Counted from the stretch's first letter, positions 30,682-40,266 are shown. The stretch: 64,000 nt of DNA from Saliniradius amylolyticus (GCF_003143555.1 NZ_CP029347.1:372001-436000); one strand, 5' to 3'. The notes: generated by a model not told the origin, from the sequence alone. Translations and numbers: made by a program.

Positions 30682-31093
30682 ATTGCCTGTAAATCACCCT
30701 CATCACTCGCACAAACATCCGCAGGCGGATAGCCCCTCTTCAGCAATGCACTGACGCGCAATCACATGGGACCCAACCCATCGCACTGGCAAGGGTATCG
30801 TATTCTAACGGCCATCAGTCATCTGTCATTCGTCCATGAAGCCGCCTCCAGGTCGGCCGTCACGACAACGGCTCCTGCGTTGTTCTAATGACCCATATCC
30901 ATGTGGGCCATACACTCTCATGCTGACGTAGGTCTGCATCTCCATGGGTATGACGAAAGGCTCCGGGCCGGGGGATATGTTCCGCCAGTTAACATGGTGA
31001 AGGTAAATAAATAGTAAAGTTGGGCTGTGGTGCTCGATCTTAACCTTCCGCTTCCTTACACTTAGGCTTCCGAATTCCTAAGGGTTGTTAGCG
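30682..31093. other. Gene-free region before murB
   Basis: About 410 bp with no gene, tRNA or strong repeat that I can see. The last 90 bases before murB are AT-richer and should hold its promoter, but no clear -35/-10 pair is visible. Confidence 0.5.
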
Positions 31094-32083
31094 TTGTTCG
31101 ATCTTTCTCAGTTACATACGTTTGGTTTGTCGGCAAAAGCCAGAAACCTTGTCCATTGGCGCGATGACTCTCGCTTGCTTATCGATCGGGATGAGCCACA
31201 TTATATTTTGGCTGGCGGCAGTAATACGGTGTTTGTGGACGATTTTGACGGGACTCTCATATGCGTGGAAGGGCAGGGAGTATCGGTTACTGAGACAGAC
31301 ACAGACTATGTGGTGACAGCCCAGGCTGGTGAGAACTGGCATGACTTGGTTTGCGCGCTATTAGCGAAAGGGATTGATGGTCTAGAGAACCTGGCCCTGA
31401 TACCTGGCACCGTGGGCGCCGCACCGATACAGAATATCGGCGCCTATGGCAGAGAGTTGTCCGAGTTTTGTCAGTCGGTCGACGTACGAGACAAATTTAC
31501 CGGGGAAGAGCTGCAGTTGACTCGCCGCGAATGCCAGTTTGGCTATCGGGATAGCTTCTTTAAGCGCCCCGAAGGTCAGAATTTACTGGTACGGTCGGTT
31601 ACGCTCGCATTACCAAAAACATGGCGGCCAGAGCTCTCCTATGGTGCATTGACCGATTTATCGAAAGACTGCACTGCACAACAAATCTGCGAGGCTGTGA
31701 TTAATATTCGCTCTGCCAAACTACCTGACCCCGAGAAGATAGGTAATGCCGGCAGCTTCTTTAAGAACCCCGTCATTGAGGCGGATCATTACGATAAGTT
31801 GTTGGCGGACTTTCCTGCAATGCCTGGCCACCCGTTATCGGATGGCCGAATAAAAGTCCCCGCGGCTTTTCTTATCGATAAGCTTGGTTATAAAGGTTAT
31901 GAGAGGGAGGGAATTGGCTGCCACGCAAGTCAGCCTTTAGTGCTGTTTAATACCGGAGAAGGCTCTGGTCAGGCGCTGCTTAATATGGCACGGGAGATTC
32001 GTGATGCCGTATATAAAAGGTTCGCCATTCAACTGCACAACGAAGTCCGACTGGTTGGCCGGACCGGCCTGGTTGAGTTATGA
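31094..32083 (+). CDS. murB: UDP-N-acetylenolpyruvoylglucosamine reductase MurB
   Basis: About 329 residues, type I MurB. The FAD-dependent enzyme reduces UDP-GlcNAc-enolpyruvate to UDP-MurNAc. Motifs: LAGGSNTVFVDDFDGTLI, LALIPGTVGAAPIQNIGAYGRELSEF, CQFGYRDSFFK, and GNAGSFFKNPVI with the catalytic serine. No ATG is available. TTG at 31094 has AAGGG 9 nt upstream and is preferred; TTG at 31085 directly abuts that site. The stop overlaps birA in ATGA. Confidence 0.95.
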   Translation: MFDLSQLHTFGLSAKARNLVHWRDDSRLLIDRDEPHYILAGGSNTVFVDDFDGTLICVEGQGVSVTETDTDYVVTAQAGENWHDLVCALLAKGIDGLENLALIPGTVGAAPIQNIGAYGRELSEFCQSVDVRDKFTGEELQLTRRECQFGYRDSFFKRPEGQNLLVRSVTLALPKTWRPELSYGALTDLSKDCTAQQICEAVINIRSAKLPDPEKIGNAGSFFKNPVIEADHYDKLLADFPAMPGHPLSDGRIKVPAAFLIDKLGYKGYEREGIGCHASQPLVLFNTGEGSGQALLNMAREIRDAVYKRFAIQLHNEVRLVGRTGLVEL

Positions 32084-33057
32084 GCCTATCCGTAGAACAG
32101 CGTCGCTCAACGTTAGTAGCGCGGCTGGCCGACGGTCAGTTTCATTCCGGTGAGTCTCTCGGTAGGGCGTTGGGAGTCTCCAGAGCGGCTGTGAACAAGC
32201 ATATTCAGGCTCTGACGGCGCTAGGGTTAGATGTGTATAAAGTAACAGGGAAGGGTTATCGCCTAAGTGGTCCTTTGACTCTTTTGGAGGAGAGTCAATT
32301 AGCCACACATCGTCAAGCCATTTTGGGTGCGCCTGTCAAAGTCATGAATGTGGTGGACTCTACAAACACCCAATTAAAATGTGACCAGGAACTGCATTAT
32401 TCAGGGGCTGTCTGTGTGGCTCAGGCTCAGACGGCAGGTAGAGGCCGAATGGGTAGGCAATGGCTATCGCCGTTTGGTGCCAATCTTTACTTGTCCATGT
32501 TCTGGTGCTTTGGAGGCGGTTATTCAGCGTTGCAAGGCCTGAGTCTGATGGTGGGGCTCGTTGTCAGCGAGGCCCTTGATGAACTTGGCTATCCCGGGAC
32601 TAAGTTAAAATGGCCGAATGACGTTTATCTTGAGGGTAAAAAGCTAGGCGGCATTTTAATCGAGGTAGAAGGGCAAATGAACGATGAGTGTCAGGCGGTT
32701 ATCGGGTTAGGCCTGAATCTGGATATGCCGGATAACGTTGCTATGGGTATCGACCAGCCATGGACCGACTTAACACGCGAATTTGGGCAAGAAGTGGATA
32801 AGAACCGTTTGGCAGCAAGAATTATCGACAGACTTCATGAGGGGGTACTTCGTTTCGAAGAACAGGGATTAACCCCTTTCCAAGAACGCTGGAATAAACG
32901 TGATCATTTTGCTGGTCAGTCGGTGAGAATGCTCTGTGGTAAACAGGAATTCCAGGGAATATGTCTGGGGATTAACCAGGACGGTGCCTTGATTCTGGAT
33001 ACTAAAGCCGGCCAGAAGACGTTTTTTGGGGGAGAGGTCAGTGTCCGTCCCCTATAG
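32080..33057 (+). CDS. birA: Bifunctional biotin ligase / biotin operon repressor BirA
   Basis: 325 residues. An N-terminal winged HTH (1-65: LADGQFHSGESLGRALGVSRAAVNKHIQALTALGLDVYKVTGKGYRL) shows it can repress as well as ligate. The catalytic domain has DSTNT, the biotinyl-AMP loop AGRGRMGRQW, and KWPNDVY with KKLGGILIE. It attaches biotin to BCCP and represses bio genes when biotin is plentiful. It overlaps murB by 4 nt and coaX by about 17 nt. Confidence 0.96.
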   Translation: MSLSVEQRRSTLVARLADGQFHSGESLGRALGVSRAAVNKHIQALTALGLDVYKVTGKGYRLSGPLTLLEESQLATHRQAILGAPVKVMNVVDSTNTQLKCDQELHYSGAVCVAQAQTAGRGRMGRQWLSPFGANLYLSMFWCFGGGYSALQGLSLMVGLVVSEALDELGYPGTKLKWPNDVYLEGKKLGGILIEVEGQMNDECQAVIGLGLNLDMPDNVAMGIDQPWTDLTREFGQEVDKNRLAARIIDRLHEGVLRFEEQGLTPFQERWNKRDHFAGQSVRMLCGKQEFQGICLGINQDGALILDTKAGQKTFFGGEVSVRPL

Positions 33058-33772
33058 TGCCTTACTACTGGACGTGGGTAACAGCAGGACAAAAGCGGCG
33101 GTCCTGCAGAAGGAGCGCATTATCATGCTGGGCCCTGTTAGTGATGAAGATATTGGTCAACTTATCGCAAAGAGCCAGTCAATGGTGCTGGCCGCAGTTG
33201 GCAATCCGTTGTTAACCGACTGGATCAGAAAGGAAGCTCAACGACGTCGAGTACAATGTATTGAAGCAAGGGTTACCGCTAAAGCTTTTGGCATTAGCTG
33301 CGCTTATGAGAGCCCAAGCGCGCTTGGTATAGACCGCTGGCTAGCCATATTAGGTGCAGGGTGTGGGCGCCATCGCGCGTATGCGGTGATTGACTATGGT
33401 ACCGCGATCACCTGTGATTTTGTGGATGCGGAAAGAAATCATCTGGGAGGATGGATTTTGCCAGGGGTCAACAGTATGCGCGGTGCATTGGTGCAGACTA
33501 CGCAGAATGTCGCAGCTCGGAAGACAGGGTGGAGTCGTATGGAAGTGGGGCAAAACACCATGGATTGTGTTGATGCTGGTTGCTTATCGGCGGCGCAGGG
33601 GATTATTTATCAAGCAAGAGAGTTTTGCCGACGTCATTTTGCCGACTTCGAGGTGATTCTTTGCGGGGGGGATGCAGAGCAGTTCTGGCGTAAGAACCCA
33701 GACGTATGTGACTTTCAGCCCGATCTTATTTTTAAAGGGATGGCTCTGTTTATGCCTGAGAAGCAGGCATAA
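33041..33772 (+). CDS. coaX: Type III pantothenate kinase CoaX
   Basis: About 243 residues. The first step of coenzyme A synthesis. The ASKHA-fold motifs LLLDVGNSRTKAAVL, SALGIDRWLAILGA, VIDYGTAITCDFV and GGWILPGVNSMRGAL identify CoaX rather than the unrelated CoaA that occupies this position in E. coli. The GTG at 33041 follows GGAGAGG; the frame extends a few codons upstream into birA. Type III enzymes resist feedback by CoA and need a monovalent cation. Confidence 0.93.
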   Translation: MSVPYSALLLDVGNSRTKAAVLQKERIIMLGPVSDEDIGQLIAKSQSMVLAAVGNPLLTDWIRKEAQRRRVQCIEARVTAKAFGISCAYESPSALGIDRWLAILGAGCGRHRAYAVIDYGTAITCDFVDAERNHLGGWILPGVNSMRGALVQTTQNVAARKTGWSRMEVGQNTMDCVDAGCLSAAQGIIYQAREFCRRHFADFEVILCGGDAEQFWRKNPDVCDFQPDLIFKGMALFMPEKQA

Positions 33773-33848
33773 AGCTACAAAAACAGGCTGTGCTGGGTGC
33801 AATTTGAGCAATCGGGCCGAAAAACCGTTTTTTTTTATCTTTGACTCT

Positions 33849-33876
33849 TGCAAGTGGCGGAAGGCTTCTCTAGAAT
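33849..33876 (+). promoter_or_regulatory. tRNA-tuf operon promoter
   Basis: TTGCAA (33849-33854), 16-bp spacer, TAGAAT (33871-33876), 20 nt before tRNA-Thr. The -10 and following bases resemble the rrn promoters of this genome. Confidence 0.7.
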
Positions 33877-33896
33877 TCGCACCCACTTGATGAGAC

Positions 33897-33972
<76 letters not shown>

Positions 33973-33987
33973 TCATCAAAACAATTT

Positions 33988-34072
33988 GGAGGGGTTCCCG
34001 AGTGGCCAAAGGGATCAGACTGTAAATCTGACGGCTCAGCCTTCGCAGGTTCGAATCCTGCCCCCTCCACCA
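33988..34072 (+). tRNA. tRNA-Tyr (GTA)
   Basis: 85 nt with the long variable arm of a class II tRNA; acceptor GGAGGGG with CCCCTCC; anticodon GTA; CCA encoded. Confidence 0.96.
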
Positions 34073-34178
34073 TATTTTAAATGCGAGTAGCACACTTGCA
34101 TTGGGTACACAGGTCAGTAACAGCGTTCCTGTTGCCCGCCAAGTTCTTGGGATGAGGTGGCCTCAAGAGATAAAGGAA

Positions 34179-34254
<76 letters not shown>

Positions 34255-34262
34255 AATTATGT

Positions 34263-34338
34263 GCTGATATAGCTCAGTTGGTAGAGCGCACCCTTGGTAA
34301 GGGTGAGGTCGGCAGTTCAAATCTGCCTATCAGCACCA
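34263..34338 (+). tRNA. tRNA-Thr (GGT)
   Basis: 76 nt; acceptor GCTGATA with TATCAGC; anticodon GGT; CCA encoded. It precedes tuf by 73 nt and is probably cotranscribed with it. Confidence 0.96.
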
Positions 34339-34411
34339 CTTCTCTCTCCCCCCAGCTCATTCTACTTATGGTCTATCTTTTAGTGTATTAACCTTCGCTG
34401 GGGTAACGAAA

Positions 34412-35596
34412 ATGGCAAAAGAAAAGTTTGAACGTACGAAACCGCACGTAAACGTCGGTACAATTGGTCACGTAGACCACGGTAAAACCACACTGACAGC
34501 GGCTATTACCACGGTATTGGCCAAGACCTACGGTGGTTCAGCCCAGGCATTCGATCAAATCGACAACGCGCCTGAAGAGAAAGACCGTGGTATCACCATC
34601 TCTACCTCACACGTAGAGTATGACACGCCAAACCGTCACTACGCACACGTAGACTGCCCGGGGCACGCTGACTATGTTAAAAACATGATCACTGGTGCTG
34701 CGCAGATGGACGGCGCGATTCTGGTAGTAGCGGCCACCGATGGTCCTATGCCTCAGACTCGTGAGCACATCCTGCTGGGTCGTCAGGTAGGCGTACCTTC
34801 TATCATCGTATTCATGAACAAGTGCGACATGGTAGACGATGAAGAGCTGCTAGAGTTGGTAGAGATGGAAGTTCGTGAACTGCTGAGCGAATACGACTTC
34901 CCAGGCGACGACCTGCCAGTGATTCAGGGCTCTGCTCTGAAAGCATTGGAAGGCGATGCAGAGTGGGAAAAGAAAATCGTAGAGCTGGGCGAAGCACTGG
35001 ATTCTTACATCCCAGAGCCAGAGCGTGACATCGACAAGCCGTTCTTGATGCCAATCGAAGACGTATTCTCAATCTCTGGTCGTGGTACTGTTGTAACCGG
35101 TCGTGTAGAGCGCGGTATCATCAACACAGGCGACGAGTGTGAGATTGTTGGTATCAAAGAAACCACCAAGACCACCATCACCGGTGTAGAGATGTTCCGC
35201 AAGATGCTGGACGAAGGCCGTGCAGGTGAGAACATTGGTGCGTTGCTGCGTGGTACTAAGCGTGACGAAGTTGAGCGTGGTCAGGTACTGTCTAAGCCTG
35301 GTTCAATCACGCCTCACACCAAGTTTGAAGCAGAAGTATACGTACTGAGCAAAGACGAAGGTGGCCGTCACACGCCATTCTTCAAAGGCTATCGTCCTCA
35401 GTTCTACTTCCGTACCACTGACGTAACTGGCGCGGTAGAGCTGCCAGAAGGCGTAGAGATGGTCATGCCAGGCGACAACCTGAAGTTTGTTGTTGAGCTG
35501 ATTGCACCGATTGCGATGGACGAAGGTTTGCGCTTCGCGATTCGTGAAGGTGGCCGTACCGTTGGTGCTGGCGTAGTATCTAAGATCATCGACTAA
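34412..35596 (+). CDS. tufB: Elongation factor Tu (tRNA-linked copy)
   Basis: 394 residues. This GTPase delivers aminoacyl-tRNA to the ribosome. GHVDHGKT (residues 19-26), DCPGHADY and NKCD are the nucleotide-binding motifs. It reads identical to the copy at 52175-53359 in protein and, by line comparison, in DNA. The identity starts at the start codon and continues through the downstream element, showing ongoing gene conversion. E. coli calls the copy downstream of thrT tufB. Its last 47 bases and terminator are duplicated at 35729-35828. Confidence 0.98.
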   Translation: MAKEKFERTKPHVNVGTIGHVDHGKTTLTAAITTVLAKTYGGSAQAFDQIDNAPEEKDRGITISTSHVEYDTPNRHYAHVDCPGHADYVKNMITGAAQMDGAILVVAATDGPMPQTREHILLGRQVGVPSIIVFMNKCDMVDDEELLELVEMEVRELLSEYDFPGDDLPVIQGSALKALEGDAEWEKKIVELGEALDSYIPEPERDIDKPFLMPIEDVFSISGRGTVVTGRVERGIINTGDECEIVGIKETTKTTITGVEMFRKMLDEGRAGENIGALLRGTKRDEVERGQVLSKPGSITPHTKFEAEVYVLSKDEGGRHTPFFKGYRPQFYFRTTDVTGAVELPEGVEMVMPGDNLKFVVELIAPIAMDEGLRFAIREGGRTVGAGVVSKIID

Positions 35597-35620
35597 GAGT
35601 CGGTATCATAGAGTTATCAG

Positions 35621-35646
35621 AAAGGCGCCTTTGGGCGCCTTTTTTG
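35621..35646 (+). terminator. tuf terminator 1 (first copy)
   Basis: A GC stem AGGCGCC with GGCGCCT and a T run, 25 nt after the tuf stop. Confidence 0.9.
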
Positions 35647-35648
35647 TT

Positions 35649-35728
35649 TACGGCCACCTGAACGATTTTGAACATCGGAGCGCAGCGACGATGGCCCGTA
35701 GGGCGAGTATCAGGATGATAGGAGTAAC
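35649..35728 (+). repeat. Structured intergenic element, copy B (after tufB), deleted
   Basis: An 11-nt arm complementary to tuf (35649-35659) and a core matching copy C except for a missing 28 nt. The deletion falls exactly between two copies of GAACGAT in copy C (53423-53429 and 53451-53457), removing hairpin 0 and the 5' arm of hairpin 1. One further substitution lies in hairpin 2's loop. Confidence 0.8.
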
Positions 35729-35828
35729 GTGGCCGTACCGTTGGTGCTGGCGTAGTATCTAAGATTATCGACTGAGAGTCGGTATCATAGAGCTCTCAGA
35801 AAGGCGCCTTTGCGCGCCTTTTTTGTGT
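35729..35828 (+). repeat. Duplicate of tuf 3' end plus second terminator (first locus)
   Basis: About 98 nt repeating 35550-35647: the last 15 tuf codons, stop (TGA here instead of TAA), the trailer and a slightly different terminator stem. It has no start and encodes only a fragment. Confidence 0.88.
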
Positions 35829-35876
35829 CTGCTGCTAATACAGTCGCTTTTGCTCTGGAGCCTGTGGGTCAACTAG

Positions 35877-36287
35877 TTACTTCTTATGCTCAATGACCTG
35901 ATCACCACGACTGTGAAGCTGCTTCTTGTTACGAATGTGAGCAAAGGGGTCATCGCCCTGAGAGGGACCTTTCTCCTTGCGACGGGATGCGGTATCTCTG
36001 ATCTCAGAATGAGACGGTCGCTTAAATGTGGTGGAGCGACTCGTTTTATGTAAGCTCAGTGTGGCGATCCAAAGGGCAATGATCAGAAGGTAAAGCAACC
36101 ATTTCACGACAAACGACCAGCCTATGTTGGCTGTTTGCCCGGTTTGATTCAGGTAGGCCAGGTAGTCGCTGTGAATGATGGTGACTAAAACGGTAGCAAT
36201 GAATGCCGCCAGGGTGATCAGTATATTGCGCTTATAACGACGCCAAACAAACGTAATCAGGGTCAGACGTAACACGGGTTTAAACAT
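35877..36287 (-). CDS. Small two-helix membrane protein, unknown
   Basis: 136 residues, with two transmembrane helices (about 22-42 and 58-80) and a basic, Ser/Lys-rich cytoplasmic tail (TSRSTTFKRPSHSEIRDTASRRKEKGPSQGDDPFAHIRNKKQLHSRG). No family recognised. One base separates its start from the stop of the next gene upstream, so the pair is an operon. Confidence 0.75.
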   Translation of the reverse strand: MFKPVLRLTLITFVWRRYKRNILITLAAFIATVLVTIIHSDYLAYLNQTGQTANIGWSFVVKWLLYLLIIALWIATLSLHKTSRSTTFKRPSHSEIRDTASRRKEKGPSQGDDPFAHIRNKKQLHSRGDQVIEHKK

Positions 36288-36288
36288 A

Positions 36289-36507
36289 TTAGGCCCAGAA
36301 GCTCAGCCCAAGCAGGGCAGCCAACCCCATAAGGCCTTTTTCTTTAAAGCTGGACTTAATACTCTCCTCTTCCTCCTTGACGATGATCTCCAGCTCTTCC
36401 TCAGAGAACTGTTCGGGTTTCTTGCCTGCGAGAAGTATACGTGTCTCAGCACGACTAATGGCCTTGTTTCTGATTTGCTGGTGCAGTCTCTGTTTAATAT
36501 CAAACAT
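36289..36507 (-). CDS. Small acidic helical protein, unknown
   Basis: 72 residues from MFDIKQRLHQQIRNKAISRAETRILLAG. A glutamate-rich segment (FSEEELEIIVKEEEESIKSSF) leads to a short hydrophobic C-terminus (LMGLAALLGLSFWA). The frame is open up to 36621, but that would overlap the promoter of tRNA-Trp-secE. The ribosome-binding site is weak, so the start is uncertain. No family recognised; operon with the gene at 35877. Confidence 0.6.
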   Translation of the reverse strand: MFDIKQRLHQQIRNKAISRAETRILLAGKKPEQFSEEELEIIVKEEEESIKSSFKEKGLMGLAALLGLSFWA

Positions 36508-36586
36508 GGATTGAGCCGTCGCGTTTACGGGTAAATCCCTATACTGCCCGTATATACGTGAAAAGCAAACCGGAGCGGGATTGAGC

Positions 36587-36614
36587 TTGTCAGCGTCCGT
36601 CAAGTGGGTATAAT
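36587..36614 (+). promoter_or_regulatory. Promoter of tRNA-Trp-secE-nusG
   Basis: TTGTCA (36587-36592), 16-bp spacer, TATAAT (36609-36614). A perfect -10, about 80 nt before tRNA-Trp. Confidence 0.75.
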
Positions 36615-36695
36615 ACCGCACCCTCCCAAGTTCTCCTTTCGAATCTGACTATTAATAACCAGACGATGAGATATAACTTGTGAGGAAGGTATTTT

Positions 36696-36772
<77 letters not shown>

Positions 36773-36833
36773 ACGTATTCGGGTACAAAGCCTGTACCAA
36801 TGGTTTAGGCTGAGAGGCTAAATAGGTAATTAG

Positions 36834-37211
36834 ATGAGCGCAAATACAGAGAATACCGCGAGTGCTATGGATTCAGTAAAATGGGTACTGGTGTTCGCCC
36901 TGTTAATCGCATGTGTTGCGGGCAACACAATGTACGGTGAGATGTCCGTGTTGGTGCGTGCGCTGGCGATTGTCGCGGCAGTAGTGGTTGCAGGCTTAAT
37001 TGCAGCAAGCACTCAGAAAGGCTCGGATTTTATTGCATTTGCTAAAGAATCGCGCACCGAAGTTCGCAAAGTGGTCTGGCCGACACGTCAGGAAGCCACA
37101 CAGACAACACTGATTGTATTAGCAGCAACCATTATTATGGCTCTGATTCTTTGGGGATTAGACGGTATTCTGGTTCGCTTGGTCGGTTTTGTAACAGGGT
37201 TAGGGATCTGA
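36834..37211 (+). CDS. secE: Preprotein translocase subunit SecE
   Basis: 125 residues, the three-helix form typical of gammaproteobacteria. Helices are at about 13-33, 40-60 and 94-115. The conserved cytoplasmic clamp [24 protein letters not shown] precedes the last helix, which braces SecY. Confidence 0.97.
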   Translation: MSANTENTASAMDSVKWVLVFALLIACVAGNTMYGEMSVLVRALAIVAAVVVAGLIAASTQKGSDFIAFAKESRTEVRKVVWPTRQEATQTTLIVLAATIIMALILWGLDGILVRLVGFVTGLGI

Positions 37212-37212
37212 T

Positions 37213-37749
37213 ATGGCAGATAAGAAATGGTACGTGGTACAGGCCTTCTCAGGCTTTGAGGCACGAGTAAAAAAATCGCTTGAAGAACATATCAAGATCC
37301 ACGCTATGGAAGATTACTTCGGTGAGATCCTGGTTCCTACCGAAGAAGTCGTTGAGATGCGTGCCGGTCAAAAGCGCAAGAGTGAGCGTAAATTCTTCCC
37401 CGGCTATGTGCTGGTTGAAATGGAAATGAACGAAGATTCGTGGCACCTGGTGAAAAGCGTGCCCCGTGTGTTGGGCTTTATCGGTGGTACATCTGACCGC
37501 CCTGCGCCTATCAGCAAGCGCGAAGCCGACGCCATCCTGAATCGCCTCGAAGAGTCGGTAGACAAGCCAAGACCGAAGACATTGTTCGAGCCGGGTGAAG
37601 TGGTCCGGGTTACCGACGGTCCTTTTGCCGATTTCAACGGTGTGGTTGAAGAAGTGGATTACGAGAAAAGTCGCCTGAAAGTATCGGTGCTGATCTTTGG
37701 CCGCTCTACCCCGGTAGATCTGGATTTCAGTCAGGTAGAAAAGAGCTAG
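37213..37749 (+). CDS. nusG: Transcription termination/antitermination factor NusG
   Basis: 178 residues. The N-terminal NGN domain ([23 protein letters not shown]) binds the polymerase clamp. The C-terminal KOW domain ([30 protein letters not shown]) binds Rho or S10. One base separates it from secE. Confidence 0.98.
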   Translation: MADKKWYVVQAFSGFEARVKKSLEEHIKIHAMEDYFGEILVPTEEVVEMRAGQKRKSERKFFPGYVLVEMEMNEDSWHLVKSVPRVLGFIGGTSDRPAPISKREADAILNRLEESVDKPRPKTLFEPGEVVRVTDGPFADFNGVVEEVDYEKSRLKVSVLIFGRSTPVDLDFSQVEKS

Positions 37750-37793
37750 TTAGCGCTCGCCTGAGAATATTTCAAAGAATAACGCCAGCATGG

Positions 37794-37822
37794 TTGATCG
37801 TGGACGTGGATTAAAATATAAT
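37794..37822 (+). promoter_or_regulatory. rplK operon promoter
   Basis: TTGATC (37794-37799), 17-bp spacer, perfect TATAAT (37817-37822). The -10 occupies the loop of the terminator hairpin listed at 37802-37836. Confidence 0.8.
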
Positions 37823-37836
37823 CCGCGTCCTTTTTT
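37802..37836 (+). terminator. nusG terminator overlapping the rplK promoter
   Basis: A 12-bp stem (37802-37813 with 37819-37830, one G-U pair) with a 5-nt loop and six T. A transcript from nusG would form it. A transcript started at the embedded promoter would lack the 5' arm. Confidence 0.8.
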
Positions 37837-37911
37837 AATGCACGGGAAGCCGTTTGAGTAAGCATCCTCAATGTTTACGAGGCGTTAAACCCGCAATAGA
37901 GGTAATAAGCA

Positions 37912-38340
37912 ATGGCTAAAAAAGTACAAGGCTTAATCAAGCTGCAGGTCGGTGCAGGCTCTGCAAATCCAAGCCCGCCAGTTGGTCCAGCTCTGGGTCA
38001 GCATGGTGTAAACATCATGGAGTTCTGTAAAGCTTTTAACGCTAAGACAGAGAGCCTGGACAAAGGCGCGCCAGTACCAGTTGTTATTACTGTGTACGAA
38101 GATCGCTCTTTCACATTCGAGACCAAGACACCACCAGCATCTTACCTGCTGAAGAAAGCAGCAGGCCTGAAGAGCGGTTCTTCTCGTCCCAATACCGATA
38201 AGGTGGGCAAGGTGACTCGTGCTCAGTTGGAAGAAATCGCTCAGGCGAAAGAACCTGATCTGACCGCAGCGGATATGGACGCTGCCGTTAATACTATCGC
38301 GGGTTCTGCTCGTAGTATGGGCTTGGTAGTAGAGGACTAA
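37912..38340 (+). CDS. rplK: 50S ribosomal protein L11
   Basis: 142 residues with the proline-rich N-terminal thiostrepton-binding domain ([28 protein letters not shown]) and the C-terminal RNA-binding domain. It forms the GTPase-associated centre and is needed for RelA activation. In E. coli the L11-L1 message is repressed by L1 binding its leader, here about 37830-37911. Confidence 0.98.
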   Translation: MAKKVQGLIKLQVGAGSANPSPPVGPALGQHGVNIMEFCKAFNAKTESLDKGAPVPVVITVYEDRSFTFETKTPPASYLLKKAAGLKSGSSRPNTDKVGKVTRAQLEEIAQAKEPDLTAADMDAAVNTIAGSARSMGLVVED

Positions 38341-38343
38341 TCA

Positions 38344-39036
38344 ATGGCTAAATTAACTAAACGTATGCGCACCATTAAAGAAAAAGTGGATGCGACCAAA
38401 GAATACGAAATTTCTGAAGCCGTGGCTCTGCTGAAAGAACTGGCCACAGCGAAATTCCCTGAAAGCGTTGATGTGTCCGTAAACCTGGGTGTTGATCCTC
38501 GTAAATCAGATCAAAACGTGCGTGGTGCAACTGTACTGCCTCACGGTACGGGTAAAGACGTACGCGTAGCGGTATTTACACAAGGCGCTAACGCCGATGC
38601 GGCGAAAGAAGCCGGTGCCGATATCGTGGGTATGGACGATCTGGCCGAGCAGGTGAAGAAGGGCGAAATGAACTTTGACGTTGTTGTTGCCTCTCCGGAT
38701 GCGATGCGCGTTGTTGGTCAGCTGGGTCAAATCTTAGGTCCACGCGGCCTGATGCCAAACCCTAAAACTGGCACTGTAACTCCTGATGTGGCGACTGCGG
38801 TTCAGAATGCGAAGGCCGGTCAGGTGCGCTATCGCAACGATAAGAACGGTATTATTCATGCCAGTATCGGTAAGATTGCCTTTGAAGAGAATCAAATCAA
38901 AGAAAATCTGGAAGCCCTGCTGGAAGCACTGAAAAAGGCCAAGCCTTCTTCAGCGAAAGGCACCTATGTCAAGAAAGTGAGCCTGAGCACCACTATGGGT
39001 GCCGGCGTAACGATTGACCAGGCCAGCCTGGCGTAA
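38344..39036 (+). CDS. rplA: 50S ribosomal protein L1
   Basis: 230 residues. It builds the mobile L1 stalk at the E site and is an autogenous repressor. [22 protein letters not shown] is the family signature. It is separated from rplK by 3 nt. Confidence 0.98.
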   Translation: MAKLTKRMRTIKEKVDATKEYEISEAVALLKELATAKFPESVDVSVNLGVDPRKSDQNVRGATVLPHGTGKDVRVAVFTQGANADAAKEAGADIVGMDDLAEQVKKGEMNFDVVVASPDAMRVVGQLGQILGPRGLMPNPKTGTVTPDVATAVQNAKAGQVRYRNDKNGIIHASIGKIAFEENQIKENLEALLEALKKAKPSSAKGTYVKKVSLSTTMGAGVTIDQASLA

Positions 39037-39039
39037 AGA

Positions 39040-39319
39040 ATTACTGGCGCGGCATGCCGCGCCCTCTCTTGACGGTTATGGGTTGGAGCCTTGCTGTTTA
39101 AGGCTCCCGTCCAAGACCGCAGGTGCGGACCGGCAGATGAACCAAGAGAGCATCTGCACTAACGGAACGCTTAATCCAACAGCCTGCGCAGACGGTGATC
39201 TGACTCAGACTCTCTGGGAATAGCGAACACCGTAGAGCGGTAGGGACTCCCTAACAGGAGAAACTATCAATCTGTGAACTCTGAGAAGCTTGCTTCTCAG
39301 TAACAAAGAGGTGAACTCA
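39040..39319 (+). promoter_or_regulatory. L10 leader (autoregulatory mRNA) before rplJ
   Basis: 283 nt between rplA and rplJ without a gene. It is rich in short hairpins, such as GGAGCC..GGCTCC near 39084-39108, and contains the compact stem-loop order of L10(L12)4-binding leaders. Assigned by position and stem pattern. Confidence 0.65.
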
Positions 39320-39838
39320 GTGGCACTAGGTTTAGCAGCAAAGAAAGAGATCGTCGCTGAAGTCAGCGATGTTGCATCTCGCGCTCTATCCGTTGCCGTC
39401 GCTGAATACCGCGGAATGGAAGTGGCTGAACTGACGGATATGCGCGTCAAAGCCCGCGAACAGGGGATTTACCTGAAGGTAATTCGTAACACCCTGGCTC
39501 GTCGTGCTTTGGAAAACACGCAATTTTCCGACATGGACAGCGCTTTAACCGGTCCTCTGATTTATGCATTCTCTATCGATGCTCCAGGTACAGGCGCGCG
39601 TCTGTTCAAGGACATTGCTAAAGAAAACAAAAATCTGAAAGTGACCGCACTTTCCATCGGAAATGGTGTGATGGGTCCAGAAAAATTGGATGCCGTTGCT
39701 GCATTGCCGACCCGCGACGAAGCCCTTGCCAAACTATTGGCAACCTTCAAAGCACCTGTTGGTAAATTCGTTAAGACTGTTAACGAAGTACCTTCTAAGT
39801 TTGTGCGTGTATTGGCGGCAGTTAAAGACACCAAGTAA
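39320..39838 (+). CDS. rplJ: 50S ribosomal protein L10
   Basis: 172 residues starting with GTG ([33 protein letters not shown]) after AAAGAGGTGAA. The frame extends ten codons upstream without similarity. L10 anchors L7/L12 dimers through its C-terminal helix. Confidence 0.97.
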   Translation: MALGLAAKKEIVAEVSDVASRALSVAVAEYRGMEVAELTDMRVKAREQGIYLKVIRNTLARRALENTQFSDMDSALTGPLIYAFSIDAPGTGARLFKDIAKENKNLKVTALSIGNGVMGPEKLDAVAALPTRDEALAKLLATFKAPVGKFVKTVNEVPSKFVRVLAAVKDTK

Positions 39839-39891
39839 TTGGTGTCGGTTTAAATCGAATTTTTTAACTTACTACCCAGGAGTTTAGAGAC

Positions 39892-40266
39892 ATGGCTCTA
39901 ACTAAAGACGATATCCTAGAAGCAATCGCAGAAATGCCAGTAATGGAACTGGTTGAACTGATCGAAGCAGCCGAAGAAAAATTCGGCGTATCTGCTGAAG
40001 CTGCAGTTGCAGTTGCAGCTCCTGCTGCTGGCGGCGAAGCTGCTGCAGAAGAAAAGACAGAGTTCGACGTAGTTCTGGCTGAAATCGGTGGCAACAAAGT
40101 TGCTGTGATTAAAGCTGTACGTGGCGCAACTGGTCTTGGCCTGAAAGAAGCGAAAGAAGTAGTTGAATCTGCTCCTAAAGCTATCAAAGAAGGCGTAAGC
40201 AAAGATGACGCTGAAGCACTGAAGAAAGAGCTTGAAGAAGCTGGTGCTAAAGTTGAAATCAAATAA
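39892..40266 (+). CDS. rplL: 50S ribosomal protein L7/L12
   Basis: 124 residues. An N-terminal dimerisation domain, an Ala/Glu-rich hinge ([18 protein letters not shown]), and a C-terminal factor-binding domain ([37 protein letters not shown]). Confidence 0.98.
   Translation: MALTKDDILEAIAEMPVMELVELIEAAEEKFGVSAEAAVAVAAPAAGGEAAAEEKTEFDVVLAEIGGNKVAVIKAVRGATGLGLKEAKEVVESAPKAIKEGVSKDDAEALKKELEEAGAKVEIK

Noticed and set aside
30682..31093. A decayed gene upstream of murB
   Set aside because: I could not find a frame with recognisable protein motifs on either strand.
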